A stretch of 64,000 bases of DNA from Elusimicrobia bacterium GWA2_51_34. Lineage in GTDB: Bacteria > Elusimicrobiota > Elusimicrobia > Elusimicrobiales > UBA9959. The notes below the pieces were generated by a model. It made no database searches. It saw nothing but the letters and a program-made list of their open reading frames with translations, and was not told where the DNA came from. Each line of letters opens with the position of its first letter. Position 1 is the stretch's first letter. The stretch is from positions 65,006 to 129,005 of the forward strand of contig MGTS01000006.1 of the NCBI GenBank assembly GCA_001799565.1, given 5' to 3'. This document shows positions 24,603-33,767 of the stretch, piece after piece. Position numbers and translations under genes: made by a program.

Positions 24603-27600
24603 ATGAAGATCACTGAAATAGCGGTCCAGAAACCCATCTTCACCACCATGATGATAACCACCATCGTGGTGCTGGGCGCCTTTGCCTACCTGCGCCTCGG
24701 CATAGACCTTATGCCCAACGTGGAATTCCCGTACGTGATGATACAGACCACCTTGCGCGGCGCGGGCCCCGAGGAGATGGAGTCCTCCGTCACTAAACTG
24801 ATCGAGGAGGCGGTCAACACCATCTCCGGCGTCGAGGACATAAACTCCACCAGTTACGAGGGCCTGTCCCTGGTAATGATCAAATTCACGCTGGAGAAGA
24901 ACGGCGACGTGGCCGCGCAGGAAGTACGCGACAAGGTGAACTCCGTACTGAGCCAGCTGCCGCAGGGTACCAACCCGCCGGTGATAGGTAAGCTTGACGT
25001 AGGCGCGCTGCCCGTGCTGAACGTGGTGGTCTCCGGCAACAGGGACCTGATAGACCTGACCCGTATCGCCAAGAAGCAGATCAAGGAGAACATAGAGACC
25101 GTCAGCGGCGTGGGCGCCATAGACATCGTAGGCGGCCGAGAACGGGAAATACACCTTATAGTCAACCCGCTCAAGCTTTCCGCTATGAACCTGTCCATAA
25201 GACAGGTGAAAGACGCCATTACCCAGCAGAACATAGAAATACCAGGCGGCAAGGTGGAGCAGAAGGAGAAGGAATTCGTGCTGCGCACCCTGGGCCGCAT
25301 AAAGGAAGTAAAAGATTTCAACGACATCGTTATAGCCGTCATTAACGACGCGCAGGTGCGCGTTTCCGACATCGGCCGCGTCGAGGACACCGGGGCCCGC
25401 ATGGCCACGGCCTCCTTCTATAACGGCAAACCCTCCGTCACGCTGGTGGTTAAGAAGCAGTCCGGAACCAACACTGTCGCCGTGGTCAAGAACATAAAGT
25501 CGCGCATCAAAGAACTGAAAGGCTCCCTGCCGCCAGGGGTTGAAACCACCATCATAGGCGACCAGTCGGTATTCATCAAGAGTTCGGTCAACACCGTGAC
25601 GGAACACCTGGTGCTGGGCGCGGTGTTCGCCGCCCTGATGGTGCTGGTCTTCCTGGGAGATTTCCGCTCCACTGTCATCTCCTCGCTGGCCATCCCTACC
25701 TCCCTCATCGGCACGCTCGTCTTCATGCAGATAGCGGGCTTTACAATAAACACCATGACCCTGCTGGGCCTGACCATAGCCGTAGGTATAGTGGTGGACG
25801 ACGCCATCGTAATGCTGGAGAACATCTACCGCCACATGGAAGTGCATAAGATGAGCCCGCTGAAGGCGGCGCTGGATGGCTCGCGCGAAATAGGTTTCGC
25901 CGTACTGGCCATGTCGGCGGCGCTGCTGGTCATCTTCGTGCCGCTGGCGTACATGGGTGGCATCATAGGCCGCTTCCTCAAGAGCTACGGCCTGACCATA
26001 GCCTTCGCGGTGGCGCTAAGCGTCTTCGTGGCGCTGACGCTCACGCCCATGCTCTGCTCGCTGTTCCTGAAGATCAGGCCGGGCGAGAAGACCGGGCTTG
26101 AAAAGTTCACGGACCATATCAACGAATGGCTAGCGGCCAACTACATAAAGCTGCTCGATTGGGCCCTTGCCCACCGCAAGCGGATGGTCGTTTACGCCGG
26201 GCTCATCATAGTATCGATGGTGCCCCTGTTCTACTTCCTAGGCAAGGACTTCATGCCGGCCGATGACACCGGCCTGTACCAGATAAATATCACCGCGCCG
26301 GAAGGCACCAGCCTCGGCATGATGAAACAGATATTCGCGCAGGTTGAGACGGAGACACGGCAGCTCCCCTGCGTAAAGAGCATCCTTTCCTCCATAGGCA
26401 CCGGCACCGGCGGCCACTTCGGAGGGGCGAACAGCAATGAAGGCTACGTGCTGGTCGAGCTGGACGACTTGAAAAACCGGAACCTCCCGCTGAGCAAACT
26501 GATGCTGGCCTCCCGCGAAATGATGGGCAAATACAAAGGCCTGCGCGTCGCCGTGATGCCGGCGGGCGGCTTTGGCGGCGGCGACGCCGAACTCATGTAT
26601 AACATCTCTGGCCCGGACCTGGGCAAGCTGGAGGAATATTCCAACTCCGTGGCCGACAGGCTTCGCAGGAAAAAAGGTGCAGTGGACGTGGACACCAGTT
26701 TCTCATACGCTAAACCCGAATACAGGGTGGAGATAGACCGAAGCCGCGCACACGACTTGGGCGTGAAGGTGGAGGACATAGCCACCTCCCTGCGCACGCT
26801 CGTGGGCGGTGAAGAGGACATTACCAAGTACAAAGACGGGGACGAGCTTTACCAGGTGCGCCTGCGCGCCGAAGAGTCCTTCCGCGACCGCAAGGAAGCT
26901 ATCGAAGCCCTGATGGTGCCGGCCTCCAACAGCCGGGTGACGCGCCTCGACAGTGTGGCGCGCGTGACGGTAGGCGTAGGCCCCACGCAGATAGCGCGCT
27001 ACAACCGCCAGCGCAACGTACAGGTAACAGCCAACGTTGACGGCATTCCGTCCAGCACCCTTATAAAAGAGGCTGAGGCGGCGTTCAAGGCGCTGAACGC
27101 CCCTCCCGAATACAAAGCCGGCGTTTACGGCAGGGCCAAGGAGCTGGGCAACATGCTGAAGGAATTCCTCATAGCCTTCGTCCTGGCCTTTATCTTCATC
27201 TACATCGTGCTTGCGAGCCAGTTCGAGAGCTTCGTTTATCCCGTCTCCATCATGATTGTGCTGCCGCTTACCATACCGTTCGCTATCATCTCGCTGTTCC
27301 TGACCGGACAGAACCTAACGCTGTTCGCCATCATGGGGATATTCATGCTCTTCGGCATAGTGACTAAGAACTCCATCCTGCAAGTGGACTATACCAACAC
27401 CCTCAGGGCCAAGGGCATGCCGCGGCACCAGGCTATGATAGAGGCGAACAGGACCCGGCTGCGCCCGATACTCATGACCACGCTGACGCTGATAGCGGGC
27501 ATGATACCGACCGCGCTTGGGACAGGGGCTGGATCGGGCACCCGCCGAACCATGGCGATGGTCATCATAGGCGGCCAGGCACTGTCCCTGCTGATAACGC

Positions 27601-27698
27601 TTCTGATGACGCCGGTAACCTACTCTCTTTTTGACGACCTTGAGATATGGTTCAAGAAAAAATATATGCGCGGGGGAAATAACTACTCAGGCGGATAG
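24603..27698 (+). CDS. RND-family (HAE1-type) efflux pump
   Basis: The 1031-residue protein has the full AcrB-type layout: one N-terminal helix, a first large periplasmic porter loop (about 35-330), helices 2-6, a hydrophilic stretch, helix 7, a second porter loop (about 555-855) and five C-terminal helices. The proton-relay region in helix 4 is seen as GIVVDDAIVMLEN, and the RND motif in helix 6 region as FVALTLTPMLCS. It extrudes lipophilic or toxic compounds using the proton gradient, with the lipoprotein and TolC-type partner encoded just upstream. The start has an AGGAAG ribosome-binding site at 24592-24597. Substrate cannot be predicted. Confidence 0.93.
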   Translation: MKITEIAVQKPIFTTMMITTIVVLGAFAYLRLGIDLMPNVEFPYVMIQTTLRGAGPEEMESSVTKLIEEAVNTISGVEDINSTSYEGLSLVMIKFTLEKNGDVAAQEVRDKVNSVLSQLPQGTNPPVIGKLDVGALPVLNVVVSGNRDLIDLTRIAKKQIKENIETVSGVGAIDIVGGREREIHLIVNPLKLSAMNLSIRQVKDAITQQNIEIPGGKVEQKEKEFVLRTLGRIKEVKDFNDIVIAVINDAQVRVSDIGRVEDTGARMATASFYNGKPSVTLVVKKQSGTNTVAVVKNIKSRIKELKGSLPPGVETTIIGDQSVFIKSSVNTVTEHLVLGAVFAALMVLVFLGDFRSTVISSLAIPTSLIGTLVFMQIAGFTINTMTLLGLTIAVGIVVDDAIVMLENIYRHMEVHKMSPLKAALDGSREIGFAVLAMSAALLVIFVPLAYMGGIIGRFLKSYGLTIAFAVALSVFVALTLTPMLCSLFLKIRPGEKTGLEKFTDHINEWLAANYIKLLDWALAHRKRMVVYAGLIIVSMVPLFYFLGKDFMPADDTGLYQINITAPEGTSLGMMKQIFAQVETETRQLPCVKSILSSIGTGTGGHFGGANSNEGYVLVELDDLKNRNLPLSKLMLASREMMGKYKGLRVAVMPAGGFGGGDAELMYNISGPDLGKLEEYSNSVADRLRRKKGAVDVDTSFSYAKPEYRVEIDRSRAHDLGVKVEDIATSLRTLVGGEEDITKYKDGDELYQVRLRAEESFRDRKEAIEALMVPASNSRVTRLDSVARVTVGVGPTQIARYNRQRNVQVTANVDGIPSSTLIKEAEAAFKALNAPPEYKAGVYGRAKELGNMLKEFLIAFVLAFIFIYIVLASQFESFVYPVSIMIVLPLTIPFAIISLFLTGQNLTLFAIMGIFMLFGIVTKNSILQVDYTNTLRAKGMPRHQAMIEANRTRLRPILMTTLTLIAGMIPTALGTGAGSGTRRTMAMVIIGGQALSLLITLLMTPVTYSLFDDLEIWFKKKYMRGGNNYSGG

Positions 27699-27720
27699 GC
27701 AATAAGACTACTAAGCACGT

Positions 27721-27847
27721 TGGCAATTTATAGTAATGGAAAGCAAAGGAAAGCAACTGAATGCCACAGAAAGTAAGAGGGCCGCATGAGTATACCTTCA
27801 GTTGCTCTCCGTAGCGTTCAGTAACTTTCAGTTGCTATTATAGACTA
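27721..27847. repeat. Inverted decad array, GAAAGCAACT family, copy 1
   Basis: The left arm has ten-base words (GGAAAGCAAA, GGAAAGCAAC, TGAATGCCAC; 27738-27777). The right arm (27795-27843) carries their complements (TTCAGTTGCT, CTCCGTAGCG). It fills the gap between two convergent genes and runs into the stop codon of the DUF3467 gene (27845-27847). It is one of four related copies in the window. Confidence 0.85.
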
Positions 27848-28201
27848 CTGGTCATGGATGGGTCCGAAGCGGTCTTCATACTTTTTTATATTCTCCTGCA
27901 ATGCCCTCTGAAAGCGTTTGGCATGGACCATGCCTGATATTATACGCGCTCTAACCCTGGCCGTTTGAGAAGGCGCATTAGGCTGAAGAAAGAGAAAATC
28001 CAATACAAATTCGGTCTCGGTGTGGGAAACGCCGGCCAGATTGGCGTAAACCCCCTGGGCGGTATTATCGTCCGCCTCAATGCGCGGTTCCACGGCCTTC
28101 CCGGCGTCTTGTTTGATTTCCGGCGCAATCCTGACTTCCTTGACGTTCTTGCTCCACCTGGTATATTGCCGGTTTTTCTTTGAAAATCTGGAAGGTTTCA
28201 T
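27845..28201 (-). CDS. DUF3467 family protein
   Basis: The 118-residue protein has the DUF3467 core at about 48-115: YANLAGVSHTETEFVLDF, then ARVRARIISGMVHAKRF and an ending KKYEDRFGPI. The family is small, cytoplasmic and of unknown function, and is widespread in bacteria. The first 45 residues are basic and not conserved. The ATG at 28201 has no clear ribosome-binding site. It is convergent with the RND gene and lies 90 bases from the LuxC-PaaK gene on the same strand; those 90 bases hold nothing recognisable. Confidence 0.85.
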   Translation of the reverse strand: MKPSRFSKKNRQYTRWSKNVKEVRIAPEIKQDAGKAVEPRIEADDNTAQGVYANLAGVSHTETEFVLDFLFLQPNAPSQTARVRARIISGMVHAKRFQRALQENIKKYEDRFGPIHDQ

Positions 28202-28291
28202 TTTTTAGACAGCTCGGTCACAATCCCGATATAACCTTTAAAGACTTTCTTCATCTGGTCTGTTTCTATATATTTCAGTTTTCAGGTCCGA

Positions 28292-30934
28292 TCAGACCTG
28301 AACTCTTCTGTCAATTACGCGGCGGATTTTTCCGGTTCGCAGGATCCTCTCTATGGTGTTGGGCTTGAGAATTTCAATAACCGGCCTGTCCAGCCACTTC
28401 ATCTTTACGCTTTCCCGCAGATCCCCGCAGTACTCCGTAATTTTCTTCCATAAACGACCGGCAAGAATTTTTGAATTTTGCAGATCTTTCTCCGCCTTTA
28501 CTTCCACCTTTACCTGTAATTTATCCCTGTGCCCTTTCTTCTCAATAATCACCTGAAAATTAAAACCAAGCTCCGGAACCTTTCCCAAAGCGTTTTGGAT
28601 GTCATTCACGAATAAATGCGCCCCGCCCACATGAATGCGGTCGTCACAGCGCCCTAAAATTTCAAACAGCGGCTCCTTTCTGCCGCAGGCGCACGGCTTC
28701 ATAACCCAGCGTCCTAAATCGCCCACCCGGTAACGGATAATAGGCATGTGTTTCTTTGACAGCCCAGTTACAAGTATTTCCCCCGCATCCCCCTCCTTCA
28801 CCGGCGATATGGTGTCCTGTTCCACGAATTCAATAAACTGACTCCACGCGAACAGGTGGTGCTGCCCCTTAACGCATTTGGGGCACTGGAAACCGATAAC
28901 TCCCGCGTCCGCCGAAGCGTAACCCCCCGAACGCACATCCACCCCCGGAAACACGCTCTTAAAAAATCTGACCATCTCTTCGCCCACATACTCTCCGCCA
29001 TAAAATATCTTTTTAACACAAAGCTTGTATTTTGCCGGGTTCGCCTTCACATATTCCGCCAGTTTTACAAGGAAAGACGGCAGCCCTATCACCGCCGTCA
29101 CGCTGAAATCCTCAAGGTACCGCAAAATGTTTTCCAGCGGCAGGTTGCTGCCCACCGGCACGGAAATAGCCTTGGTATAGGCTATCGCCTTTTCCACCGA
29201 AAGCCAGCTGGACCACAAATTACCCGCTATAAAGAGGTTCGCTATTACATCCTTCTCGTTAAGCCCCGCCGCCTCAAACGTGAAGGCGAGCATGCGGCAG
29301 GTGTGGTCGTACTCGTGCTGGTCGTAAAAAACATATTTGGGCTGGCCCGTGGAGCCGCCGCTCGCGAAATAAATGCCGCGCTGCACCCTGGAGGTCAGCA
29401 GGTCCGCGCTGTCCGGCGGCGTATTTTCAAGCACATGGTGTTTTTCAAGCAAAGGGATTTTGGCGAAATCGCCGATAGCGGTTATCCTCGGAACTCCCTT
29501 GAAATGCCTGCCGTAGAAAGGACTGCGTGACCTCGCGTATTCCACCAGCTCGCTCAGGCGGTCCAGCTGCGACGGCTTCTCTTCTATGGGCACCCAGTTG
29601 ACCAGCGACATCATCGGAAAAATTCCGTCGTGCGGGGAACCGTTGGCCTCCTCCAGCATCTTGCCGAGCTTTACTACCCTGGCAATGCCCGCCGGAGCCA
29701 GCGTTTCCAGCACCTTCTTACGCTCAATTGAGCCGCCGACACCCACGGTCTGTATATAACCGCGCAAAGGCATCAGTTTTTCTTTCACCTCTTCAAGGCT
29801 CTCCACAGTTTTAACATATAGCACGCGGTTAAGCGGCGAAACCCGGTAGACCGGGTCTTTTTCGTAAATCACGGTCCAATCCGTATTAGGAGCGGAGCTT
29901 TCATAAGACCCGCGGTCCAGCGCCGCGTCCGCGCGGGCCAATTCCCTCGCCCGGGTTATTTCCGCCTGCTCATCGGGGGACAGGCGGCCCTGCGGCAGGT
30001 CCTTAGCCAGCCGCGAGAAATATTTTCTGGCCTCTTTCAGGAAAGACGCGGCAAGCGCCTTATGCCTTTTTACCGGCGCTATCAGGTAAAGCGTGTGAAG
30101 CGAGGAGCAGGCGGCCTGGTCCCACAGCGAGGCGTCAAGAGCCGCGCGGCGGGCAACATCGCCCATCCCCTCGTTGTCCACGCAGCTTTCAAAGACCACG
30201 CCCACGCTGGTCTTGGGGCCGAAGCCCTCTACGCGCACATCTATGGGAGCGATCTTCCGGTAGGACTGCACAGCGTCGTAGCCGCCCCATACAAAAACCG
30301 CGTTCACGTTCTTGAGCGCGGCCTCTTCCAGGGCCTGGCTGCCGCCCTTCCAACTGAGGATGGCGGCGCACCTGGAAAGTATGCTTTTCTCGTCCGCCTC
30401 TTTAAGGGCGTCCATGAACAGGTTTATGAAGTTGGAGCCGGAAGAGGGAAGTTTTACGATGTTCACGTTCTTGGTCAGAAAGCCTATCACCATGGAGTCG
30501 AGTATCCCCAGGAACACGTTGCCCGCGCCCACGTGCAGCACCACGCCCTTGGGAAGGGCCCGTATCAACCCGCCGTAGCCGCGGCGCTCCACCGGGGCCT
30601 CAAGCGCGTAAGGCAGGAACAGTTCCATATTCATGCGCTTTATAAGGGCGTGCCTGTCCAGTATCTCCGGTATTATGTCCAGGCTCCTGGCGATCACCGG
30701 CCCGGAAAAAGTTATATGCTCTTTAAGATGGGAGAGTGCCGCCTTCCGGTATTTACCGCCCGGGCCGAACAGCTTGCCCGCTTTAGAGAGGGTTTCGGTT
30801 ATATAGTCGCGCGAGGCAGCGCGCATCAGGGCCCGGGCAGCCTGCGCCTTACGGCCGATCTCTTCCAGTTCGGCCGGAGTCCATTGTGATTTATTCGAAG
30901 TCCGGCCGAATAGGTAGGTATTTTTGATATCCAT
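28292..30934 (-). CDS. Fused LuxC-type acyl-CoA reductase and PaaK-type adenylate-forming enzyme
   Basis: From the ATG at 30934 the protein is about 880 residues. Residues about 60-380 match LuxC, the NADPH-dependent acyl-CoA/acyl-enzyme reductase: PKGVVLHVGAGNVFLG (cofactor region) and WDQAACSSLH with the catalytic Cys near 276. Residues about 430-875 match phenylacetate-CoA ligase/CapK enzymes, with the P-loop SGGSTGQPKYV, VRSGGYASADAG, and the cysteines of CPKC and CACGRKEP. The fusion could activate a carboxylic acid and reduce it to an aldehyde. The LuxE-type synthetase lies just upstream in the operon. An ATG at 30979 would add 15 residues (AYGAAGTAAYG) that are translated word-array DNA; I prefer the shorter form. 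Confidence 0.8.
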   Translation of the reverse strand: MDIKNTYLFGRTSNKSQWTPAELEEIGRKAQAARALMRAASRDYITETLSKAGKLFGPGGKYRKAALSHLKEHITFSGPVIARSLDIIPEILDRHALIKRMNMELFLPYALEAPVERRGYGGLIRALPKGVVLHVGAGNVFLGILDSMVIGFLTKNVNIVKLPSSGSNFINLFMDALKEADEKSILSRCAAILSWKGGSQALEEAALKNVNAVFVWGGYDAVQSYRKIAPIDVRVEGFGPKTSVGVVFESCVDNEGMGDVARRAALDASLWDQAACSSLHTLYLIAPVKRHKALAASFLKEARKYFSRLAKDLPQGRLSPDEQAEITRARELARADAALDRGSYESSAPNTDWTVIYEKDPVYRVSPLNRVLYVKTVESLEEVKEKLMPLRGYIQTVGVGGSIERKKVLETLAPAGIARVVKLGKMLEEANGSPHDGIFPMMSLVNWVPIEEKPSQLDRLSELVEYARSRSPFYGRHFKGVPRITAIGDFAKIPLLEKHHVLENTPPDSADLLTSRVQRGIYFASGGSTGQPKYVFYDQHEYDHTCRMLAFTFEAAGLNEKDVIANLFIAGNLWSSWLSVEKAIAYTKAISVPVGSNLPLENILRYLEDFSVTAVIGLPSFLVKLAEYVKANPAKYKLCVKKIFYGGEYVGEEMVRFFKSVFPGVDVRSGGYASADAGVIGFQCPKCVKGQHHLFAWSQFIEFVEQDTISPVKEGDAGEILVTGLSKKHMPIIRYRVGDLGRWVMKPCACGRKEPLFEILGRCDDRIHVGGAHLFVNDIQNALGKVPELGFNFQVIIEKKGHRDKLQVKVEVKAEKDLQNSKILAGRLWKKITEYCGDLRESVKMKWLDRPVIEILKPNTIERILRTGKIRRVIDRRVQV

Positions 30935-30952
30935 AAAATCACTGCCATATGC

Positions 30953-31076
30953 GGCTGTTCCAGCCGCGCCATAGGCCATAAGCTGTAAGGGAACTCCTAG
31001 AAAGCTTATGGCATACGGCCTAAAGCTTATGGCACTCTTTCTGCCTATGGCCTACGGCTTATGGCAATAGCCGTAT
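30953..31076. repeat. Inverted word array, GCTTATGGC family
   Basis: Words GCCATAAGC, GCCATAGGC, CATACGGCC and GCTTATGGC occur in both orientations across the gap between the LuxE-like and LuxC-like genes. The left part (30953-30990) reads mainly as GCCATA words and the right part (31003-31076) as TATGGC words. Similar words interrupt another array at 39973-40018. Confidence 0.65.
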
Positions 31077-31081
31077 CTAAA

Positions 31082-32251
31082 TTAAAGCATCGTCGCCGCG
31101 CTTATCGCGCAGCCTTTCAGTTTTTTTACTCCGGCTCGGCCTTTTATTTCAAGCACCGGCCCTGCCAGGCCGCAGGAACATTTTTTACGCACCGAACCGA
31201 AATCCGAAGATAAAAGTGAAAGTGACGGATAGCTTGTAAGATACGGCGTGATAAACTGCAAAAGCCCGGTTTTGCCGCAGCCAAGCGGGGCGAGCGTGCC
31301 GGGGTCACGCGCTATTACACGGCCGTAATTGGGTATGTGAAAATTCCCAAGCTTGCAGTCAACATAGGGCACACCGTGTTCCACCATGCCGAATAAATCC
31401 CTCACGTTTTCCACCGGTATACCGAGGTTATCTGCCAGAATCCCGCGGTATACCCGTTTATTTATGGCTTCATCGGCTGGTGTCTTCCACCCGCCGCCGG
31501 TTACCACGCTTGAGCCGGGGTTAAGGCGCGGATACCGGCCGTGCCGTTTCTTGAATTCTTCAGTAAGCTTCAGGGCAAAAGCGGGAAATCCCACCAGGCG
31601 CACCAGGCTTTGGGAAGTTTCAAACTTTTTCACGGCAGAAACCGCGCCTTCAACGTCAAAGTAAAAGTCGTTTTTTGACTTGCTCCAGCGGAAGGTGTAG
31701 AAAATCTCGCCTTTCTTGGTAAAGCCGGTAAGAAGCTTGTCGGTCCAGGCGGTGCCAAGGTCTTTGGCCACTTCAGGGTCATAGGTGAAGCAGATGTAGT
31801 CGTGCGCGCGATTAAGGTCGGTCAGGCCCAGGCCTTCAAACACCTTCCAGGCCATGCGGCGCACACGCATAAGCGAGCTCTTATCCAGTTGTATGCGGCT
31901 GCGCTGGCCCGATGTGCCGCTGGATTTCAGTTCCAGCGCTATTTCTTTTTCCGGCAGGGTGGTAAGGTCCCGCTCTTTTAAGGCGGATACGGAAACAAAA
32001 GGGATGGCGGCGATGTCTTTTTCCGTCTTTATTGAAGCCGGCTTGAATCCTTCCAGTTTTAAAAAACTCTTCAGAAATTTTGAGCGCCGCTCCTGAAAGG
32101 TCATGGCTTCGCGCATTGCGGAGCAGAAAGCTTTTGAAGTTTCCGGCGAATATTCAAAAGCCGGTGTTTCAAAAAGCGCGTCAAGCGCCGAACGCCCCTT
32201 AAGAGGTTTGTAAAACGGCGGCAGGCGGTTTTCAATGGAGAGGTCAGCCAT
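31082..32251 (-). CDS. LuxE-family acyl-protein synthetase
   Basis: The 389-residue protein belongs to the LuxE group of adenylate-forming enzymes. The phosphate-binding loop SSGTSGQRS is at about 110-118. Family patterns also include TYDPEVAKDLGTAW and the C-terminal SYPSLSLLSSDFGSV, followed by CSCG. LuxE activates fatty acids as acyl-AMP and passes the acyl group through a Cys to LuxC. Here it precedes a LuxC-PaaK fusion on the same strand, 147 bases away, so a two-protein reductase pathway is likely. No luciferase genes are present, so the aldehyde must serve another purpose such as lipid, wax or polysaccharide modification. Confidence 0.85.
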   Translation of the reverse strand: MADLSIENRLPPFYKPLKGRSALDALFETPAFEYSPETSKAFCSAMREAMTFQERRSKFLKSFLKLEGFKPASIKTEKDIAAIPFVSVSALKERDLTTLPEKEIALELKSSGTSGQRSRIQLDKSSLMRVRRMAWKVFEGLGLTDLNRAHDYICFTYDPEVAKDLGTAWTDKLLTGFTKKGEIFYTFRWSKSKNDFYFDVEGAVSAVKKFETSQSLVRLVGFPAFALKLTEEFKKRHGRYPRLNPGSSVVTGGGWKTPADEAINKRVYRGILADNLGIPVENVRDLFGMVEHGVPYVDCKLGNFHIPNYGRVIARDPGTLAPLGCGKTGLLQFITPYLTSYPSLSLLSSDFGSVRKKCSCGLAGPVLEIKGRAGVKKLKGCAISAATML

Positions 32252-32259
32252 AGGGACAG

Positions 32260-32405
32260 GTCACATGTCTCAAGTCACAGGTCACAAGTTAAGAAAGATT
32301 GAAGACTGTTGGGCTGTGTTTCCTTTTTCTTCGCTTTCACGCCTCAGCTAAACGCAAATTCTGTTTCCCACTTGTGACCTGTGACTTGTGTCTTGTGACT
32401 AAAAA
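32260..32405. repeat. Inverted heptad array, GTCACAR family, copy 1
   Basis: The left arm (32260-32294) is exact heptads: GTCACAT, GTCTCAA, then GTCACAG, GTCACAA. A 76-base unrepetitive spacer follows. The right arm (32371-32405) has CTTGTGA, CCTGTGA and two more. It lies between the GNAT gene and the LuxE-like gene, directly next to the hairpin at 32401-32424. Confidence 0.9.
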
Positions 32406-32424
32406 AAGCGCCAGCGCTTTTTTT
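32401..32424. terminator. Hairpin terminator at the end of the GNAT gene
   Basis: AAAAAAAGCGC and GCGCTTTTTTT form an 11-base stem around CA and overlap the GNAT stop codon (32423-32425). The A and T tracts make it a plausible intrinsic terminator in either direction. A hairpin of this size beside a GTCACAR array also occurs at 39840, 40034 and 63884. Confidence 0.7.
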
Positions 32425-33619
32425 ATCTTGGTTCCGATTTAAACACCAGTTCTATGTAGTTTTCCCGCCAGAGTTTCAGGTATTCTTTTAGAAAATTCTT
32501 ATACAGTGAAATAATTTTCACATTCCTGAAGTCCAGCACGTCAAAAGTGCGCGAGAAGACTATACAGTCATAACGCTTCTTACCCGCTTTTTTAACGCAG
32601 GGAAAATATGCGCTCGGGATAAAACGCGCGTCCATGGCTTCGCGCTGAAGCCAGGGGGAGTAGGAATCAATAATAACCTCAATGTAGGCCATATCCATTT
32701 CACTTACCTTTCTGGCCAGGCTTTCAAGCACCACCGTGAAACTTCTTTCCGCGCTCACTCCGCCCACAACCACGCTGTACTTGTCTTTCTTATTATAAGT
32801 GAGGTAAACTTCAGTGGACTGGTCGGGGGTTATAAGTATAAGGTTCGGCTCATGAAAGGGCATTACAATGTGTTCAAAAAAACCTGAATTTTTGAATTTT
32901 TTATACCGGTTTTTTATGAAGGCGGGCGCGGTAATAACTTCGAAGGGAAGAATGGGTATTTTCTGCTTGTGGTCGCTGTAATCCCCCTGCACATCTTTGA
33001 TCAGCGGTTTATCAAGGTCCAGCTGTCTGCCCACTATTTCGTAAAAAGGCGCAACTTCGGGTATAAGGCGGGGCCTGCATCTTCTTTTTGACATGGCCTG
33101 TGCGGTAAAGTAAGCGGTCAGGCAGTGGGTTTCATTTTCCTGCACCTTGTGAGTATTGGGGAAAATACCCAGTTTCACGAAGCCGAGACTTTCAGTAAGC
33201 TTCTGCGGGGCGTAATTGGCGGTGCGGGTGGTGGCGTAAACCACATCCACAAAATCTTTCACGTGAGTGATATCGTCAAGGATAAGCTTCATCATGGTAT
33301 AAGCCAGGTCAAGCTTGCGGAATTCCTGCGATACCACAGCCCCGAAGGCCTTGGAAATACGGTGGTGCAGGTCCACTTCGTAAACCAGGCTGCCCACTAT
33401 CCTGCCGGAAGACTCGGCCACCAGCCAGTAATAATCGTCGTTCTCTATAGCGCTGCGCATGCGCTCTTTGTCGGTCACTATCGATATGGAATAACTGCTT
33501 CCGTAGATCTCTACGTAAAGCATTTGTATGCGGCGCATGTCCTGCGTCCTGGCAAGGCGTATTATCACATCCGGTTTGCCGGGCACTTTTATTATCTGCT
33601 CTATTTTTTTTGTCGGCAT
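32423..33619 (-). CDS. GNAT-family acetyltransferase with a long C-terminal extension
   Basis: The 398-residue protein has an N-terminal GNAT domain at about 15-175 (VIIRLARTQDMRRIQMLY, WLVAESSGRIVGSLVYEVD, AVVSQEFRKLDLAYTMMKLI). This last block is the acetyl-CoA loop region, but the usual Q/RxxGxG/A motif is degenerate (SQEFRKLDLA). Residues about 185-398 form a second domain that I do not recognise, with VYLTYNKKDKYSVVVGGVSAE and conserved-looking Tyr/Trp residues. It is the upstream neighbour of the LuxE-LuxC genes on the same strand and may form part of that pathway, for example as an acyl or aminoacyl transferase. Catalytic competence is uncertain. Confidence 0.72.
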   Translation of the reverse strand: MPTKKIEQIIKVPGKPDVIIRLARTQDMRRIQMLYVEIYGSSYSISIVTDKERMRSAIENDDYYWLVAESSGRIVGSLVYEVDLHHRISKAFGAVVSQEFRKLDLAYTMMKLILDDITHVKDFVDVVYATTRTANYAPQKLTESLGFVKLGIFPNTHKVQENETHCLTAYFTAQAMSKRRCRPRLIPEVAPFYEIVGRQLDLDKPLIKDVQGDYSDHKQKIPILPFEVITAPAFIKNRYKKFKNSGFFEHIVMPFHEPNLILITPDQSTEVYLTYNKKDKYSVVVGGVSAERSFTVVLESLARKVSEMDMAYIEVIIDSYSPWLQREAMDARFIPSAYFPCVKKAGKKRYDCIVFSRTFDVLDFRNVKIISLYKNFLKEYLKLWRENYIELVFKSEPR

Positions 33620-33639
33620 AGTTTTAACGCTAAATTGAA

Positions 33640-33719
33640 AAGGTGAACAGTAGACTCCTTCAGTCCTCTGCCTGTCACCTGATACCTGTAACCTTCCACT
33701 TCAGACTGCGGTCTTGAGG
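33640..33719. repeat. Heptad word array, CCTGTAA family
   Basis: Words CCTGTCA, CCTGATA and CCTGTAA begin a heptad series from 33671 to 33719, with a short complementary left part (AAGGTGA, ACAGTAG) at 33640-33653. It lies in a divergent gap, and its last word overlaps the putative -35 box of the lipoprotein gene. Confidence 0.6.
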
Positions 33720-33743
33720 TTTCCCCCCGATATAAGATAATAT
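33714..33743 (+). promoter_or_regulatory. Possible sigma-70-type promoter
   Basis: TTGAGG (33714-33719) and TAATAT (33738-33743) are 18 bases apart, and a ribosome-binding site AAGGGGA (33754-33760) precedes the ATG at 33768. The -10 match is moderate. The -35 box is part of the last heptad of the word array. Confidence 0.4.
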
Positions 33744-33767
33744 AGTAAAAATCAAGGGGATTTTCAC

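Noticed and set aside
24537..25847. Long 436-codon frame on the minus strand opposite the RND pump gene
   Set aside because: Its product is His/Tyr/Gly-rich low-complexity sequence, typical of the antisense of a GC-biased gene, and the plus-strand RND protein is beyond doubt.
30935..30979. Upstream start of the LuxC-PaaK gene as the certain start
   Set aside because: The extra residues (AYGAAGTAAYG) are translated word-array sequence. It remains possible, because neither start has a strong ribosome-binding site.
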